Assembly: GCA_044352985.1 (NCBI GenBank)
Contig: JBILCU010000002.1
Span: forward strand, 124,001-188,000
Length of the DNA: 64,000 nt
From: JADJDM01 sp044352985
Lineage (GTDB): Bacteria; Bacteroidota; Bacteroidia; B-17B0; Aurantibacillaceae
Direction of reading: 5' to 3'
Position 1 is the stretch's first letter. Every line of letters begins with the position of its first letter. The notes beneath the pieces are model-generated. The model saw only the letters and a program-made list of their open reading frames with translations, ran no database searches and had not been told where the DNA came from. The position numbers and the translations under genes are program-made. Below, piece after piece: positions 28,266 to 37,426 of this stretch.

Positions 28266-29637
28266 CAGGAAATAATTTTTTATCGATTAACTCCAAACTA
28301 TCTTTATAAGTTTGCGCATTTTTAAAGATACTATCTTTTTCTATTCTAGCTTTTAATGCAGCTTGCCTAACTAAACCATTATTAAACCCTAAGTTATACA
28401 TGCGTTGAATGGTACCGTAAGCATTTGCTGCATACAAACTTGGAGCAAAAATTAAGTCGTTAATGTGATTATCTCGAATTAAATTTAAAAGATTGTGTTC
28501 GGAATAACGATAATCAATTATATATAATTCCTCGTAATGACTTATTAGAAAAACTGAAAAAGCATTACCCATAGAGTTTTTAATAACCATGGCTTTTTTT
28601 CCATTTTTCACGTTTGTTTTAATTTTAATTAAAGCCAAGTCGCCACACAAAAAAGTAGAATAACTGTAACCTCCATAACAACGTTCGCAAAACACTTCTG
28701 TTTTGTAAGGATATGACAAATCGCCTTCTTTATAAGTAACAGCATAAGTTTCCACTTTTGGAATAAAATAATCTAAAGTATCTGGATTTTTCTCAACTGC
28801 TTTATCTCTGGTAAGTTCATACAATGTTCCTAAAAAATTATACTTTACTTTTTTAGTCATGTTTTCTAGAGGAACGGGCTCAAAACCTGCTTTTTTACAA
28901 AAGGAAACATACGCGTAATATGCGCCATAGGCGGTCCAATGATGATCGGTGCTGAAAAATAATTTTTTATCCGTATGTCTATTTAACTCGCCTAATACAT
29001 CACAAAAAATAGATCCATCACTTAAACTGGCACGAATTGCTAAAAGAGTTTCCTGATTTTTTTTATTGTAATACTCATATTTTTTAACCGGAATAAAAGC
29101 AGATGACAAAGGAGGAACGCAGGAAAAAACACGAGTTTCATTTTTTAATTCACGAGCATATTTATTCAACATATCTGCAAAATATTTTGACATGGAAGGA
29201 ACGCCTGAATTCAACGTAAAAACACTTCCGTTGATAATTAAAAAACTACTTGAAGCTGTTTCTGTAAAATCATCCAGGTACCTTCTAACTGCACTTACAG
29301 TATCATATGAAGAATTCTTTTTTGCTAGATTTTTATTTGGCTTTTTAATACTTACAATTCTTTCTTTTTCAGAAAATTGAAATCCCTTATAATGATTAAG
29401 TGTTGAGGCAAATGTAACGGATTGTAATCTGAAAGGTGCTTGATCATTTACAAATTTATCTACTGAATCAATCCAAACTCCTTTTAAGTATTGATCAAAA
29501 CTCCATAATGGGAATTGAGCCAGTTTTCTTTTTTCTGTTTCTGAAATTTTCTTGGAAGGGTTAATTAAATAAGAAATCCCATAACCGAAAAGTATTAGCG
29601 AAAACAACACACAGTTTATGATAGAAGTTGTTCTCAA
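28258..29637 (-). CDS. DHHW-family (AlgJ/AlgX-like) protein
   Basis: A 459-residue protein with an N-terminal membrane anchor (IINCVLFSLILFGYGISYLI) and a periplasmic SGNH-like domain. The family motif is FFSTDHHWTAYGAYYAYVSF near residue 231, where the Asp-His pair is catalytic in AlgJ/AlgX, and a downstream VIKNSMGNAFSVFL segment supplies the Ser region. Characterised relatives pass acetyl groups to alginate in the periplasm. It overlaps the MBOAT gene by 4 nt and the SGNH/LysM gene by 8 nt, so the three are translationally coupled. Confidence 0.87.
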   Translation of the reverse strand: MRTTSIINCVLFSLILFGYGISYLINPSKKISETEKRKLAQFPLWSFDQYLKGVWIDSVDKFVNDQAPFRLQSVTFASTLNHYKGFQFSEKERIVSIKKPNKNLAKKNSSYDTVSAVRRYLDDFTETASSSFLIINGSVFTLNSGVPSMSKYFADMLNKYARELKNETRVFSCVPPLSSAFIPVKKYEYYNKKNQETLLAIRASLSDGSIFCDVLGELNRHTDKKLFFSTDHHWTAYGAYYAYVSFCKKAGFEPVPLENMTKKVKYNFLGTLYELTRDKAVEKNPDTLDYFIPKVETYAVTYKEGDLSYPYKTEVFCERCYGGYSYSTFLCGDLALIKIKTNVKNGKKAMVIKNSMGNAFSVFLISHYEELYIIDYRYSEHNLLNLIRDNHINDLIFAPSLYAANAYGTIQRMYNLGFNNGLVRQAALKARIEKDSIFKNAQTYKDSLELIDKKLFPDE

Positions 29638-31034
29638 AATCTAAAATAAATAAATGGGTTATACGTAGAATCGATTAGAAAAGTAATGCATAGAATCAAC
29701 AACAATCCATTTATAACTGGTTGTGCATATGCATAAAAGAGCTCTGTTTTCTTTCTTAAATAATGTTCGGGCTTAAATACTTCGTCCCATGGAATACACA
29801 ATATTATAACTAGAATAAACCAAAATAAATGACTGTAAAGATCATTGTAAAAGGCATCGTTAACAGGCATAGGATTATTAAACAGTTTAACAATAAATTG
29901 TTTGAGCTGAGTAAAATCAACGAAATAAAAAATAGCTCTACTAAAAATGATTAAAAAAAGTGTGTAGCAATGCCTGATAATACGTGGTGTTTTTTTAAGC
30001 ATTTTTTCCAGTAACTTTTCGATAATCATAAAGCATCCAAAATAAAATCCCCAAAGCACAAAGTTCCAGCTAGCGCCATGCCATAAACCGGTAAGTAACC
30101 AAACAATCATGATGTTTCTTAATTGCATTTTTCGGTTTCCACCTAGCGGGATGTAAACATAATCCCTGAAAAATTTACCTAATGAAATGTGCCACCTTCG
30201 GTAAAAATCACCCACAGAAATTGCAGCATAAGGATGTTTGAAATTTTCATCGTAATGAAAACCAAACATTCTTCCTAAACCAATTGCCATATCTGAATAA
30301 CCAGAAAAATCAAAATAAATTTGAATAGAAAACAAAGTAATTCCAAACCAAGCTTCGGGTGATGATAAATCGTTAAATCCGTTTGCTAAATATTTATTTA
30401 CCAATTCACCAGCAGTGTTGGCAATCATTACTTTTTTAAATAAACCAAAACAAAACCGGCCAACACCACTACTTATATCTGCCCAATTAAACTTACGATT
30501 TTCCATTTCTGTTTCAATGGTTTGATAGCGAACGATTGGTCCGGCAACCAATTGATGAAATAAACTGACAAACATTAAAAAATTGATAATATTTTTTTGA
30601 GCTTTTACTTCACCACGATATACATCAATCGTATAAGATACAGTTTGAAAAGTGTAAAAAGAGATACCAATGGGTAAAGTGTTTGTTGGTCGTTGAAATG
30701 GGAGAGCAATGAAATAATTTATATTATCATAAATGAAACCGCCATATTTAAAAGCAATAAGTATTCCTAAATTACCGATAATGGAAAGTGCGAGAATCCA
30801 TTTTGCTTTTAGCTTACTTTTTGATAAATAATGGGCAATTAATAACCCGTTTCCATAATCAAAGATAGCGCTGAATAATAAAAGAAAAACCCATAGTGGT
30901 TCTCCCCAGGCATAGAAGATGAGTGAGAAAACGGTTAATGATAGATTACGGAATAAATTATTTTTGGTGATATAATGAAAAAATAGTGTAAGTGGTAAAA
31001 AGAAAAACAGGAATGTTAAACTTGAAAATACCAT
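29634..31034 (-). CDS. MBOAT-family O-acyltransferase (AlgI-like)
   Basis: A 466-residue polytopic protein with about ten hydrophobic segments. It carries the MBOAT marks IQIYFDFSGYSDMAIGLGRMFGF, FYRRWHISLGKFFRDYVYIPLGGNRK and LTGLWHGASWNFVLWGFYFG with the catalytic His near residue 316. AlgI-like proteins move acetyl groups from the cytoplasm across the membrane for a periplasmic acetyltransferase, here probably the products of the next two genes. SprT lies one base upstream. Confidence 0.93.
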   Translation of the reverse strand: MVFSSLTFLFFFLPLTLFFHYITKNNLFRNLSLTVFSLIFYAWGEPLWVFLLLFSAIFDYGNGLLIAHYLSKSKLKAKWILALSIIGNLGILIAFKYGGFIYDNINYFIALPFQRPTNTLPIGISFYTFQTVSYTIDVYRGEVKAQKNIINFLMFVSLFHQLVAGPIVRYQTIETEMENRKFNWADISSGVGRFCFGLFKKVMIANTAGELVNKYLANGFNDLSSPEAWFGITLFSIQIYFDFSGYSDMAIGLGRMFGFHYDENFKHPYAAISVGDFYRRWHISLGKFFRDYVYIPLGGNRKMQLRNIMIVWLLTGLWHGASWNFVLWGFYFGCFMIIEKLLEKMLKKTPRIIRHCYTLFLIIFSRAIFYFVDFTQLKQFIVKLFNNPMPVNDAFYNDLYSHLFWFILVIILCIPWDEVFKPEHYLRKKTELFYAYAQPVINGLLLILCITFLIDSTYNPFIYFRF

Positions 31035-31035
31035 C

Positions 31036-31683
31036 TTAAATTAAATTTGAAGTGTTTTTCCAATGCTCTTCAAACAATTGAACTTCTGCTAGTGCGTGAA
31101 ACAAATACGTTTTACCACTTTTTAATTCCTTACACTGATAACGAGTTCTAATTCGTTCGCCTTTTTCAAAAAGTTTTCCATCATAGTGAAAAATAGTTTT
31201 TAACGGAATTTTTTCAATAAATATTCCCTCGTCATTATTTTCATCGTATAATTTTAATGCGCGGTATAAATTTTTATCGCTACAACTTGAAGCTGCAGGA
31301 TTTTGCAAATATTTATTTAAAGCATAAATTAACTCAACAGGAAATACATCTGAATTTAAAAAAGGCTGCATTAATTTTTTAAACTCTTGTTTCCACTCTG
31401 CACCATGAGGTAAAACAGCGTTTTTATATTTATTAAACGTAGTTAAATGAGCAATTTCGTGAACAAGTGTAACTAAAAATGCATATTTATTTAAATTGAA
31501 GTTTATTGTAATTTGATGGTTGCTGCCATTAAATGGAGAACGATAATCCCCTAATTTCGTTGAACGTTCTTTTTTTATTTTTAGCTTAAAATCATAATCA
31601 ACAATCCACTTTGCAATTAATGAAACGGCAGTTTCAGGTATATATTTTTTTAGAATAACCTCGTTGCGTTCTTGCTGACTCAT
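31036..31683 (-). CDS. SprT-like zinc metallopeptidase-fold protein
   Basis: A 215-residue protein with the SprT zinc-site FLVTLVHEIAHLTTF (HExxH) and the preceding NGSNHQITINFNLNKYAF strand. SprT/SPRTN relatives cleave or bind proteins attached to DNA in eukaryotes; the bacterial proteins are poorly characterised. It is separated by one base from the MBOAT gene and about 70 nt from rnhB. The sequence after the zinc motif (CSDKNLYRALKLYDEN ... GERIRTRYQCKEL) looks like the Bacteroidota-specific tail. Confidence 0.85.
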   Translation of the reverse strand: MSQQERNEVILKKYIPETAVSLIAKWIVDYDFKLKIKKERSTKLGDYRSPFNGSNHQITINFNLNKYAFLVTLVHEIAHLTTFNKYKNAVLPHGAEWKQEFKKLMQPFLNSDVFPVELIYALNKYLQNPAASSCSDKNLYRALKLYDENNDEGIFIEKIPLKTIFHYDGKLFEKGERIRTRYQCKELKSGKTYLFHALAEVQLFEEHWKNTSNLI

Positions 31684-31750
31684 AAATTAAAAATAGTAAA
31701 TCAATCAATAACTCATTTTAAACTTAAAAAGAGTTTTAAGACCTATGTTG

Positions 31751-32353
31751 TTAAAAATCTAACGATAGTTGATCGCTTAATAAGGTAAAACTCATTCGAT
31801 GATAAGGTGTTGGCCCAAAAATTTTAATGGCATTGCGATGTTCGATGGTAGGGTAACCTTTGTTTTTATCCCACTTATAATAGTTGTATTCATTGTGCAA
31901 TTTCATCATTAAATCATCCCTGTATGTTTTTGCTATAATGGATGCAGCAGCAATACTTAAGTACTTTTCATCACCTTTAATGATGCACTGGTGATTGATG
32001 TTTTTATATTTATTAAAACGATTCCCATCAATGAGCAAAAGTTCAGGAATTTTGGGTAATTGATCAATAGCTCGATGCATGGCTAAAAATGAAGAGTTTA
32101 AAATATTAATCGAATCAATTTCAGTATTACTTACAATTGCATAGGCCCAATGCAAAGCACTTTGTTGAATTTCTTCCCTTAATTCATAGCGTAGTTTTTC
32201 ATTTATTTTTTTTGAATCGTTCAGGAATTTGTTTTTGTATTTTTTTGGAAGAATTACAGCTGCTGCAACTACAGGCCCTGCCAAGCAACCTCTTCCTGCC
32301 TCATCACAGCCGGCTTCGATTAAATTTTTATCCCAATACGATTTAAGTGGCAT
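31751..32353 (-). CDS. rnhB: Ribonuclease HII
   Basis: Cleaves RNA in RNA-DNA hybrids and removes misincorporated ribonucleotides. The 200-residue protein shows the type 2 RNase H active site: AGCDEAGRGCLAGPVVAAAVIL (Asp-Glu pair), LLIDGNRF (Asp) and SIAAASIIAKTYRDDLM (catalytic Asp in the final block). The C-terminus KNKGYPTIEHRNAIKIFGPTPYHRMSF is also conserved. The start ATG is preceded by a short gap to the frr terminator region. Confidence 0.96.
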   Translation of the reverse strand: MPLKSYWDKNLIEAGCDEAGRGCLAGPVVAAAVILPKKYKNKFLNDSKKINEKLRYELREEIQQSALHWAYAIVSNTEIDSINILNSSFLAMHRAIDQLPKIPELLLIDGNRFNKYKNINHQCIIKGDEKYLSIAAASIIAKTYRDDLMMKLHNEYNYYKWDKNKGYPTIEHRNAIKIFGPTPYHRMSFTLLSDQLSLDF

Positions 32354-32431
32354 GTAGAGAAATGAATTATAATGTTATAAAAATAGAAAAATCAATTAGA
32401 TTAGTTTGACTTTATGATTAATTGAAACAAA

Positions 32432-32461
32432 AAAGTCAGTTCATATTTTTGAACTGACTTT
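32432..32461 (-). terminator. Intrinsic terminator after frr
   Basis: A 12-bp perfect stem (AAAGTCAGTTCA / TGAACTGACTTT) with a 6-nt loop, followed on the minus strand by TTTTTTG. It ends the pyrH-frr transcript. Confidence 0.88.
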
Positions 32462-32487
32462 AAAAAATTGATATTTACTTAAAATAA

Positions 32488-33051
32488 TTAAACTGTCATA
32501 ATTTCTTTTTCTTTCATCTCTAAATGCTTATCACATTTCGCAACAAAAGAATCCGTTAATTGTTGAATTTTTTCTTCAGCACCTTTCACTTCATCTTCAG
32601 TGACTCCATCTTTAGTAAGTTTTTTTGCAAGCTCCATTGCATCTTTACGTGAGCTTCTAATCCCAATTTTTGCTTCCTCTGCTTCATGCTTGGCTTTTTT
32701 AGCTAAATCTTTTCTGCGCTCTTCAGTTAGAGGAGGAACAACAATACGAATTAAAATGCCATCATTTTGAGGATTAAATCCAAGATTAGCTGCCTGAATA
32801 GCTTTCTCTAGAGGAGTTAACATAGGTTTTTCCCATGGCTGAATAACAATGGTTCTAGCATCTTGTGTATTAATATTTGCAACCTGATTAACTGGCACTT
32901 TTGATCCATAATAATCTACCATTACATTATCAAAAATGGATACATTTGCTTTACCTGCACGTATTTTTGCTAATTCAACCTCTAAATGATCAATGGATTT
33001 TTCCATTGCTTGTTTTGCTTGATCTAAAATTGTTTTAATTTTTTCACTCAT
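32488..33051 (-). CDS. frr: Ribosome recycling factor
   Basis: Splits post-termination ribosomes together with EF-G. The 187-residue length is standard. Typical words are LAKIRAGKANVSIFDNVMVDYYGSKVPVNQVANI, IQPWEKPMLTPLEKAIQAANLGFNPQNDG, IRIVVPPLTEERRKDLAKKAK and the C-terminal helix IQQLTDSFVAKCDKHLEMKEKEIM. It follows pyrH by 10 nt, the conserved gene order, and is closed by a strong hairpin terminator. Confidence 0.98.
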   Translation of the reverse strand: MSEKIKTILDQAKQAMEKSIDHLEVELAKIRAGKANVSIFDNVMVDYYGSKVPVNQVANINTQDARTIVIQPWEKPMLTPLEKAIQAANLGFNPQNDGILIRIVVPPLTEERRKDLAKKAKHEAEEAKIGIRSSRKDAMELAKKLTKDGVTEDEVKGAEEKIQQLTDSFVAKCDKHLEMKEKEIMTV

Positions 33052-33061
33052 AAACTTGATA

Positions 33062-33769
33062 TTAAAATTTAACTAACGTTCCTAAATTTTCGCCATTTAC
33101 AATTTTACTTAAATTACCTTCTTTATTCATATCAAAAACAATGATAGATAATTTATTTTCGTTACAAAGAGTAAATGCAGTCATGTCCATAACTTCCAAA
33201 CCTTTTTCGTAAACTTCAGAAAAAGTAATTTCATCATATTTTTTTGCATCCGGATTTTTTTCAGGATCAGCAGTATAAATACCATCAACGCGAGTTCCTT
33301 TCAAAATCACGTCAGCTTCAATTTCAATTGCTCTAAGCGTTGCAGCAGTATCTGTTGTAAAATAAGGGTTACCTGAACCTGCACCAAAAATAACAACTCT
33401 TCCTTTTTCTAAATGTCTAACAGCTTTTCTACGAATAAATGGTTCACAAATCTGCTCCATTTTAATGGCACTTTGTAAACGAGTTTGAACATGAATACTT
33501 TCTAATGCAGATTGCAAAGCCATTGAATTTATTACAGTTGCCAGCATCCCCATATAATCACCCTGCACACGATCCATTCCACCTTTTTCAGCCTGTATAC
33601 CTCTAAAAATATTTCCACCACCAATTACGATGGCTAATTGACATCCTTGTTGTACAATTTCTTTAATTTGTTTGGCATAAAGAGCAAGACGATCATTATC
33701 TATACCGAAAGATTTAGATCCCATAAGTGCTTCACCACTCAATTTCAATAAAATTCTTTTATATTTCAT
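33062..33769 (-). CDS. pyrH: UMP kinase
   Basis: Phosphorylates UMP to UDP in pyrimidine nucleotide synthesis. The 235-residue protein starts YKRILLKLSGEALMGSKSFGID, with IVIGGGNIFRG, MGMLATVINSMALQSALE, and the TDTAATLRAIEIEADVILKGTRVDGIYTADPEKNP block of the amino-acid-kinase fold. It is cut off from tsf by a hairpin terminator at 33803-33825, so it either has its own promoter in the short gap or depends on readthrough. Confidence 0.98.
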   Translation of the reverse strand: MKYKRILLKLSGEALMGSKSFGIDNDRLALYAKQIKEIVQQGCQLAIVIGGGNIFRGIQAEKGGMDRVQGDYMGMLATVINSMALQSALESIHVQTRLQSAIKMEQICEPFIRRKAVRHLEKGRVVIFGAGSGNPYFTTDTAATLRAIEIEADVILKGTRVDGIYTADPEKNPDAKKYDEITFSEVYEKGLEVMDMTAFTLCNENKLSIIVFDMNKEGNLSKIVNGENLGTLVKF

Positions 33770-33802
33770 TTTGGGTTAATTAATAATAAAATATACAAAA
33801 AA

Positions 33803-33825
33803 AATCCCGACTTAAAGTCGGGATT
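33803..33825 (-). terminator. Intrinsic terminator between tsf and pyrH
   Basis: Near-perfect palindrome AATCCCGAC-TTAAA-GTCGGGATT followed on the minus strand by eight T residues. It marks the end of the rplM-rpsI-rpsB-tsf operon. Confidence 0.9.
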
Positions 33826-33829
33826 AAAA

Positions 33830-34654
33830 TTAACTTAAAGCGTAACGCTTAAAGCTTGTAACCGTTAAATCTTTATCTATAGTTTGTAGATATTGTTTAA
33901 TAGTTAATTTGTTATCTTTAATATACTCTTGATTTAACAAAGTAGATTCCTTGTAAAATTTATTTATTTTACCTTGAGCAATTTTTTCAACCATATCTTC
34001 TGGCTTACCTTCAGCTCTGATTTGTTCACGTGCAATTTCTAATTCTCTTTCTATCATTTCAGTGCTTACATCATCTTTATCAACTGCTACAGGAGCCATT
34101 GCAGCAACTTGCATTGCAACATTCTTTGCAGTTTCATCAGTTACTACTTTATTAAAAGCAACAACACACGCTAATCTGTTTCCAGGGTGATTATATGAAT
34201 AAACTGTTTCTCCGATTACAGATTGATAATATGGTAAATCTATTTTTTCACCAATTTTACCAATTTGTTCAATAAATTTATCACCAATTGTAATTTCGCT
34301 ATTGTAAGGAAGTGCTTTTAAAGCGTCAATATCAGATGGGTTTTTGTCAACAGCTGCTGTAAGTACAGTATTAGCAAAATTTCCAAAATCTTCATTTTTA
34401 GCAACAAAATCAGTTTCACAGTTAATTACAACTAAAACACCTCTTTTATTATCTGAAGTAGTTTTTGCTAAAACTAAACCATCTTTTGCATCTCTATCAG
34501 CACGATTAGCGGCAACTTTTTGACCTTTTTTACGAAGGTAGTCAATTGCTTTTTCAAAATCACCTTGAGATTCTTCAAGAGCTTTTTTACAATCCATCAT
34601 ACCAGCACCTGTTTGCTGACGTAATTTATTAACTTCTGCTGCTGTAATAGCCAT
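33830..34654 (-). CDS. tsf: Elongation factor Ts
   Basis: Nucleotide exchange factor for EF-Tu. The 274-residue protein begins ITAAEVNKLRQQTGAGMMDCKKALEESQGDFEKAIDYLRKKG and has the TDFVAKNEDF segment that contacts EF-Tu, followed by AMQVAAMAPVAVDKDDVS. It follows rpsB by about 30 nt, as in nearly all bacteria, and is the last gene of the ribosomal operon. Confidence 0.98.
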   Translation of the reverse strand: MAITAAEVNKLRQQTGAGMMDCKKALEESQGDFEKAIDYLRKKGQKVAANRADRDAKDGLVLAKTTSDNKRGVLVVINCETDFVAKNEDFGNFANTVLTAAVDKNPSDIDALKALPYNSEITIGDKFIEQIGKIGEKIDLPYYQSVIGETVYSYNHPGNRLACVVAFNKVVTDETAKNVAMQVAAMAPVAVDKDDVSTEMIERELEIAREQIRAEGKPEDMVEKIAQGKINKFYKESTLLNQEYIKDNKLTIKQYLQTIDKDLTVTSFKRYALS

Positions 34655-34683
34655 TTTAAAAAAAATTTATCTAATTTAATTTA

Positions 34684-35538
34684 TTATTTTTTCTTTTTAG
34701 CCACCGTGTTAGTACGTGGTCTTTTTGCTGTTGATTTAGCTTCTTCTTCCGAACCAGCAAATTTAGACTTTACTGCTTCTGCTAATTCTTCAGCACGTTC
34801 TTGTGCATTTCCTGATTCTTTATCCTCAGATGACTGAGTTTCTTTATCAATTTTTCTTTCAGATAAACCTTCAGAAATTGCTTTAGCCATTACCTCAACA
34901 ATATGAGCTATTGATGTAGAAGCGTCATCATTTGCAGGAATTGGAAAATCAACTTCATTAGGATTTGAATTTGTATCAACAATTGCAAAAGTTGGGATAT
35001 TCAAACGTTTAGCTTCTTTTACAGCGATATGTTCTTTAGTAATATCAACAATAAAAATTGCAGCAGGTAAACGTGTTAAATCTGCTATTGAACCGAATTG
35101 AGTTTCTAATTTAGCTTTTTCACGAGAAAACATTAAACGCTCTTTTTTAGAGATATTATCGTACGTTCCATCTGTTACCATCTTCTCTAAAGCACCCATT
35201 TTACGGATTGCTTTACGGATAGTAGCAAAATTAGTTAACATACCACCTGGCCAACGCTCAGTTACGTAAGGCATGTTAATTGATTTAATTTTTTCAGAAA
35301 CGATTTCTTTCGCTTGTTTTTTAGTTGCTACGAAAAGAATTTTTTTTCCAGATCTTGAAATTTGTTTTAAAGCATTTGCTGCCTCTTCTATTTTAACAAC
35401 AGTTTTGTTAAGATCAATGATATGAATACCATTTTTTTCTGCAAAAATGTATGGAGCCATTGCAGGATTCCATTTTCTGCGTAAATGACCAAAGTGAGCT
35501 CCGGCTTCTAATAATTCGTTGAATGATGTTCTTGACAT
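34684..35538 (-). CDS. rpsB: 30S ribosomal protein S2
   Basis: Small-subunit ribosomal protein. Diagnostic segments are LLEAGAHFGHLRRKWNPAMAPYIF, ILFVATKKQAKEIV, TERWPGGMLTNFATIRKAI and IPTFAIVDTNSNPNEVDFPIPANDDA. The length of 284 residues exceeds the typical ~240 because of a charged, low-complexity C-terminal tail (Glu/Lys/Ser/Ala-rich, ending AKKKK) of the kind seen in Bacteroidota S2 proteins. It sits in the order rplM-rpsI-rpsB-tsf. Confidence 0.98.
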   Translation of the reverse strand: MSRTSFNELLEAGAHFGHLRRKWNPAMAPYIFAEKNGIHIIDLNKTVVKIEEAANALKQISRSGKKILFVATKKQAKEIVSEKIKSINMPYVTERWPGGMLTNFATIRKAIRKMGALEKMVTDGTYDNISKKERLMFSREKAKLETQFGSIADLTRLPAAIFIVDITKEHIAVKEAKRLNIPTFAIVDTNSNPNEVDFPIPANDDASTSIAHIVEVMAKAISEGLSERKIDKETQSSEDKESGNAQERAEELAEAVKSKFAGSEEEAKSTAKRPRTNTVAKKKK

Positions 35539-35565
35539 TATATTCTAAATTGTATAAGTTATAAA

Positions 35566-35952
35566 TTAACGTTTGCTGAATTGGAAACGAGCACGAGCTT
35601 TTTTCTGACCAAATTTCTTACGCTCAACCATACGAGGATCGCGAGTCATTAATCCTTCCGCTCTCAATGCGCTTTTTAAATCTGAATTTTCTTCAACCAA
35701 AGCTTTTGCTATACCTAAACGAATAGCTTGAGCCTGACCTGTAATTCCGCCACCTTTTACGTTTACTGTAATATTATAATCATTACGTACTTTTGAAATC
35801 ATTAATGATTGTTCTACATAATACTGTAGAGTTGGAACAGGAAAATACACTTTATAATCTTTTCCGTTTACTTTAATATCACCATTACCTTTAGTAATGT
35901 AAACACGTGCTACCGCTGTTTTTCTACGTCCGGATGTGTTAGTTACTTCCAT
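35566..35952 (-). CDS. rpsI: 30S ribosomal protein S9
   Basis: A 128-residue small-subunit protein with the conserved SGRRKTAVARVYITKGNGDIKVNGK start, GGGITGQAQAIRLGIAKAL, and the C-terminus RDPRMVERKKFGQKKARARFQFSKR, whose final Lys/Arg reaches the P-site tRNA. It follows rplM by 6 nt. Confidence 0.98.
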   Translation of the reverse strand: MEVTNTSGRRKTAVARVYITKGNGDIKVNGKDYKVYFPVPTLQYYVEQSLMISKVRNDYNITVNVKGGGITGQAQAIRLGIAKALVEENSDLKSALRAEGLMTRDPRMVERKKFGQKKARARFQFSKR

Positions 35953-35958
35953 TTATTA

Positions 35959-36417
35959 TTAACCTTTGATGTTTTTTAAATCTAATTTAGTTGGCTGTTG
36001 CGCTTCGTGGTTATGAATTGAACCGGCATAAATAAATACATTTGTATTTAATTTTCTACCTAATCTTCCTTTAGGTAACATTCCATGAATTGCCCATGTC
36101 AAAATTTCTGTTGGTTTTTTAACCAACCACTGTTTTGGCGTAGCAACACGCTGACCACCATGATAACCCGTGTAACGTAAGTATTCTTTATCTTCAAGTT
36201 TGTTCCCTGTGAAACGAACTTTTTCAGCATTAATAATAATCACATTATCTCCATTATCTGCGTGAGGAGTATAATCTGTTTTGTGTTTGCCTAATAAAAT
36301 ATAGGCAACCTTTGAAGCTAAACGTCCAACAACTTCATTTTCAGCATCAACAAGAACCCATTTCTTTTGGGTAGTAGCCTTGTTAGCGTGTACGGTTTTG
36401 TAACTTAATGAATCCAC
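35959..36417 (-). CDS. rplM: 50S ribosomal protein L13
   Basis: A 152-residue large-subunit protein with WVLVDAENEVVGRLASKVA, GDNVIIINAEKVRFTGNKLEDKEYLRYTGYHGG, and AIHGMLPKGRLGRKL. It is first in the rplM-rpsI-rpsB-tsf operon and is preceded by a good Bacteroidota promoter candidate (36481-36511). Confidence 0.98.
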   Translation of the reverse strand: MDSLSYKTVHANKATTQKKWVLVDAENEVVGRLASKVAYILLGKHKTDYTPHADNGDNVIIINAEKVRFTGNKLEDKEYLRYTGYHGGQRVATPKQWLVKKPTEILTWAIHGMLPKGRLGRKLNTNVFIYAGSIHNHEAQQPTKLDLKNIKG

Positions 36418-36480
36418 TTTTCTATGTTTAAATAAATTATTCCTTAATAAATTTTAATAAAATTATATTTAAAAGGGCTG

Positions 36481-36511
36481 CGAAGGTAATATAAGTTTTT
36501 ATATCTGCAAA
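36481..36511 (-). promoter_or_regulatory. Candidate promoter of the rplM ribosomal operon
   Basis: On the minus strand TTTG (36511-36508) is followed after exactly 19 nt by TACCTTCG (36488-36481), matching the Bacteroidota TTTG-N19-TAnnTTTG promoter with one substitution. Predicted transcription would start about 60 nt before the rplM ATG. Confidence 0.55.
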
Positions 36512-36544
36512 ATTTTTCTTTAATGAATTGTATTTTTGCATCAA

Positions 36545-37426
36545 TTAATTTTCAACAACTATTACCAAATACTTTGAAGTACTCCAAAAATCTTCAGAAT
36601 TATTAATTTCGAGACTTTCAATCGTTTTTTCCCCATTCAGTTTATAAGAAGAACTTGGGTGTGTAGTTATAATTTTTGCTTTCTTAGAAGCAATTGGAAG
36701 TTTTGAAAAATTAGTAATGTCAACTTTGGTAAAATAATCTTTATTAAAGTCTTGTTTTAACTGTGCTGATTTCCCTAAACCAATAAAACCACCTTCTTTA
36801 GTGATAACACCATTCTCTTTTAGCTCTTTAGATGTACCAACTACATAATAAGCAGTATTTAATTTTGTGGTTTTAACATCTACCTCTTCGCTCACTTCAT
36901 TATATTTTAAAGCTAAATCTTCATAATTTAAATTTAAATTACTTAGCTCAATGTTTAATTGTTCGATTTGATTTTTCAAATCGGTAATCTGTAAATCTTT
37001 CTCATTTAACTGTGCTTCTAAATTTGCAATTAATTGCTCTAAACCAGTAATTTTTGATTTAGCCGTTTTCAGTTTTTTATTTAATGAATTGATTTTAGAT
37101 TTATTTTTTCCCATCAACTCATATATAGCCTGAATATCTTCTTTAATTTGCTCTTCTTTGCTTTTTACATCACCTAATTTAGTGCTTGTAACAATGATTT
37201 TTTCTTTTTCTTTTATTTCATTTAAGTTAGCTTGAATATCATTAAAGGTATTTACAAACTGTTGAATCGCCTTTTCTTTTTCTGTTAACTGTCCGTTTAA
37301 TTCATTATTTACACCAGACAAACTATCCGCTAAAGGATTTTCCTCTTCATTTCCTCCACTGCAAGATGTGAAAATTGATAAAATCACTGAGGTTACTAAA
37401 ACCAGAAACAAATTATATTTTTTCAT
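36545..37426 (-). CDS. Coiled-coil lipoprotein of unknown function
   Basis: A 293-residue exported lipoprotein: signal YNLFLVLVTSVILSIFTSC with the lipobox FTSC and an acidic stretch (NEEEN) just after it, which could act as a surface-export signal of the kind known in Bacteroidota. Residues ~45-180 form a long heptad-rich coiled coil (KINSLNKKLKTAKSKI, LIANLEAQLNEKDLQI, QIEQLNIELSNLN). The C-terminal ~110 residues form a globular domain with TYPE words such as YYVVGTSKELKENGVITKEGGFIGLG and ITTHPSSSYKL, recurrent in Bacteroidota lipoproteins. No function is assigned. Confidence 0.75.
   Translation of the reverse strand: MKKYNLFLVLVTSVILSIFTSCSGGNEEENPLADSLSGVNNELNGQLTEKEKAIQQFVNTFNDIQANLNEIKEKEKIIVTSTKLGDVKSKEEQIKEDIQAIYELMGKNKSKINSLNKKLKTAKSKITGLEQLIANLEAQLNEKDLQITDLKNQIEQLNIELSNLNLNYEDLALKYNEVSEEVDVKTTKLNTAYYVVGTSKELKENGVITKEGGFIGLGKSAQLKQDFNKDYFTKVDITNFSKLPIASKKAKIITTHPSSSYKLNGEKTIESLEINNSEDFWSTSKYLVIVVEN

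Noticed and set aside
33770..33802. A separate promoter for pyrH between the terminator and pyrH
   Set aside because: Only a TATATTTT word is visible without a partner at the -33 position; too weak to list.
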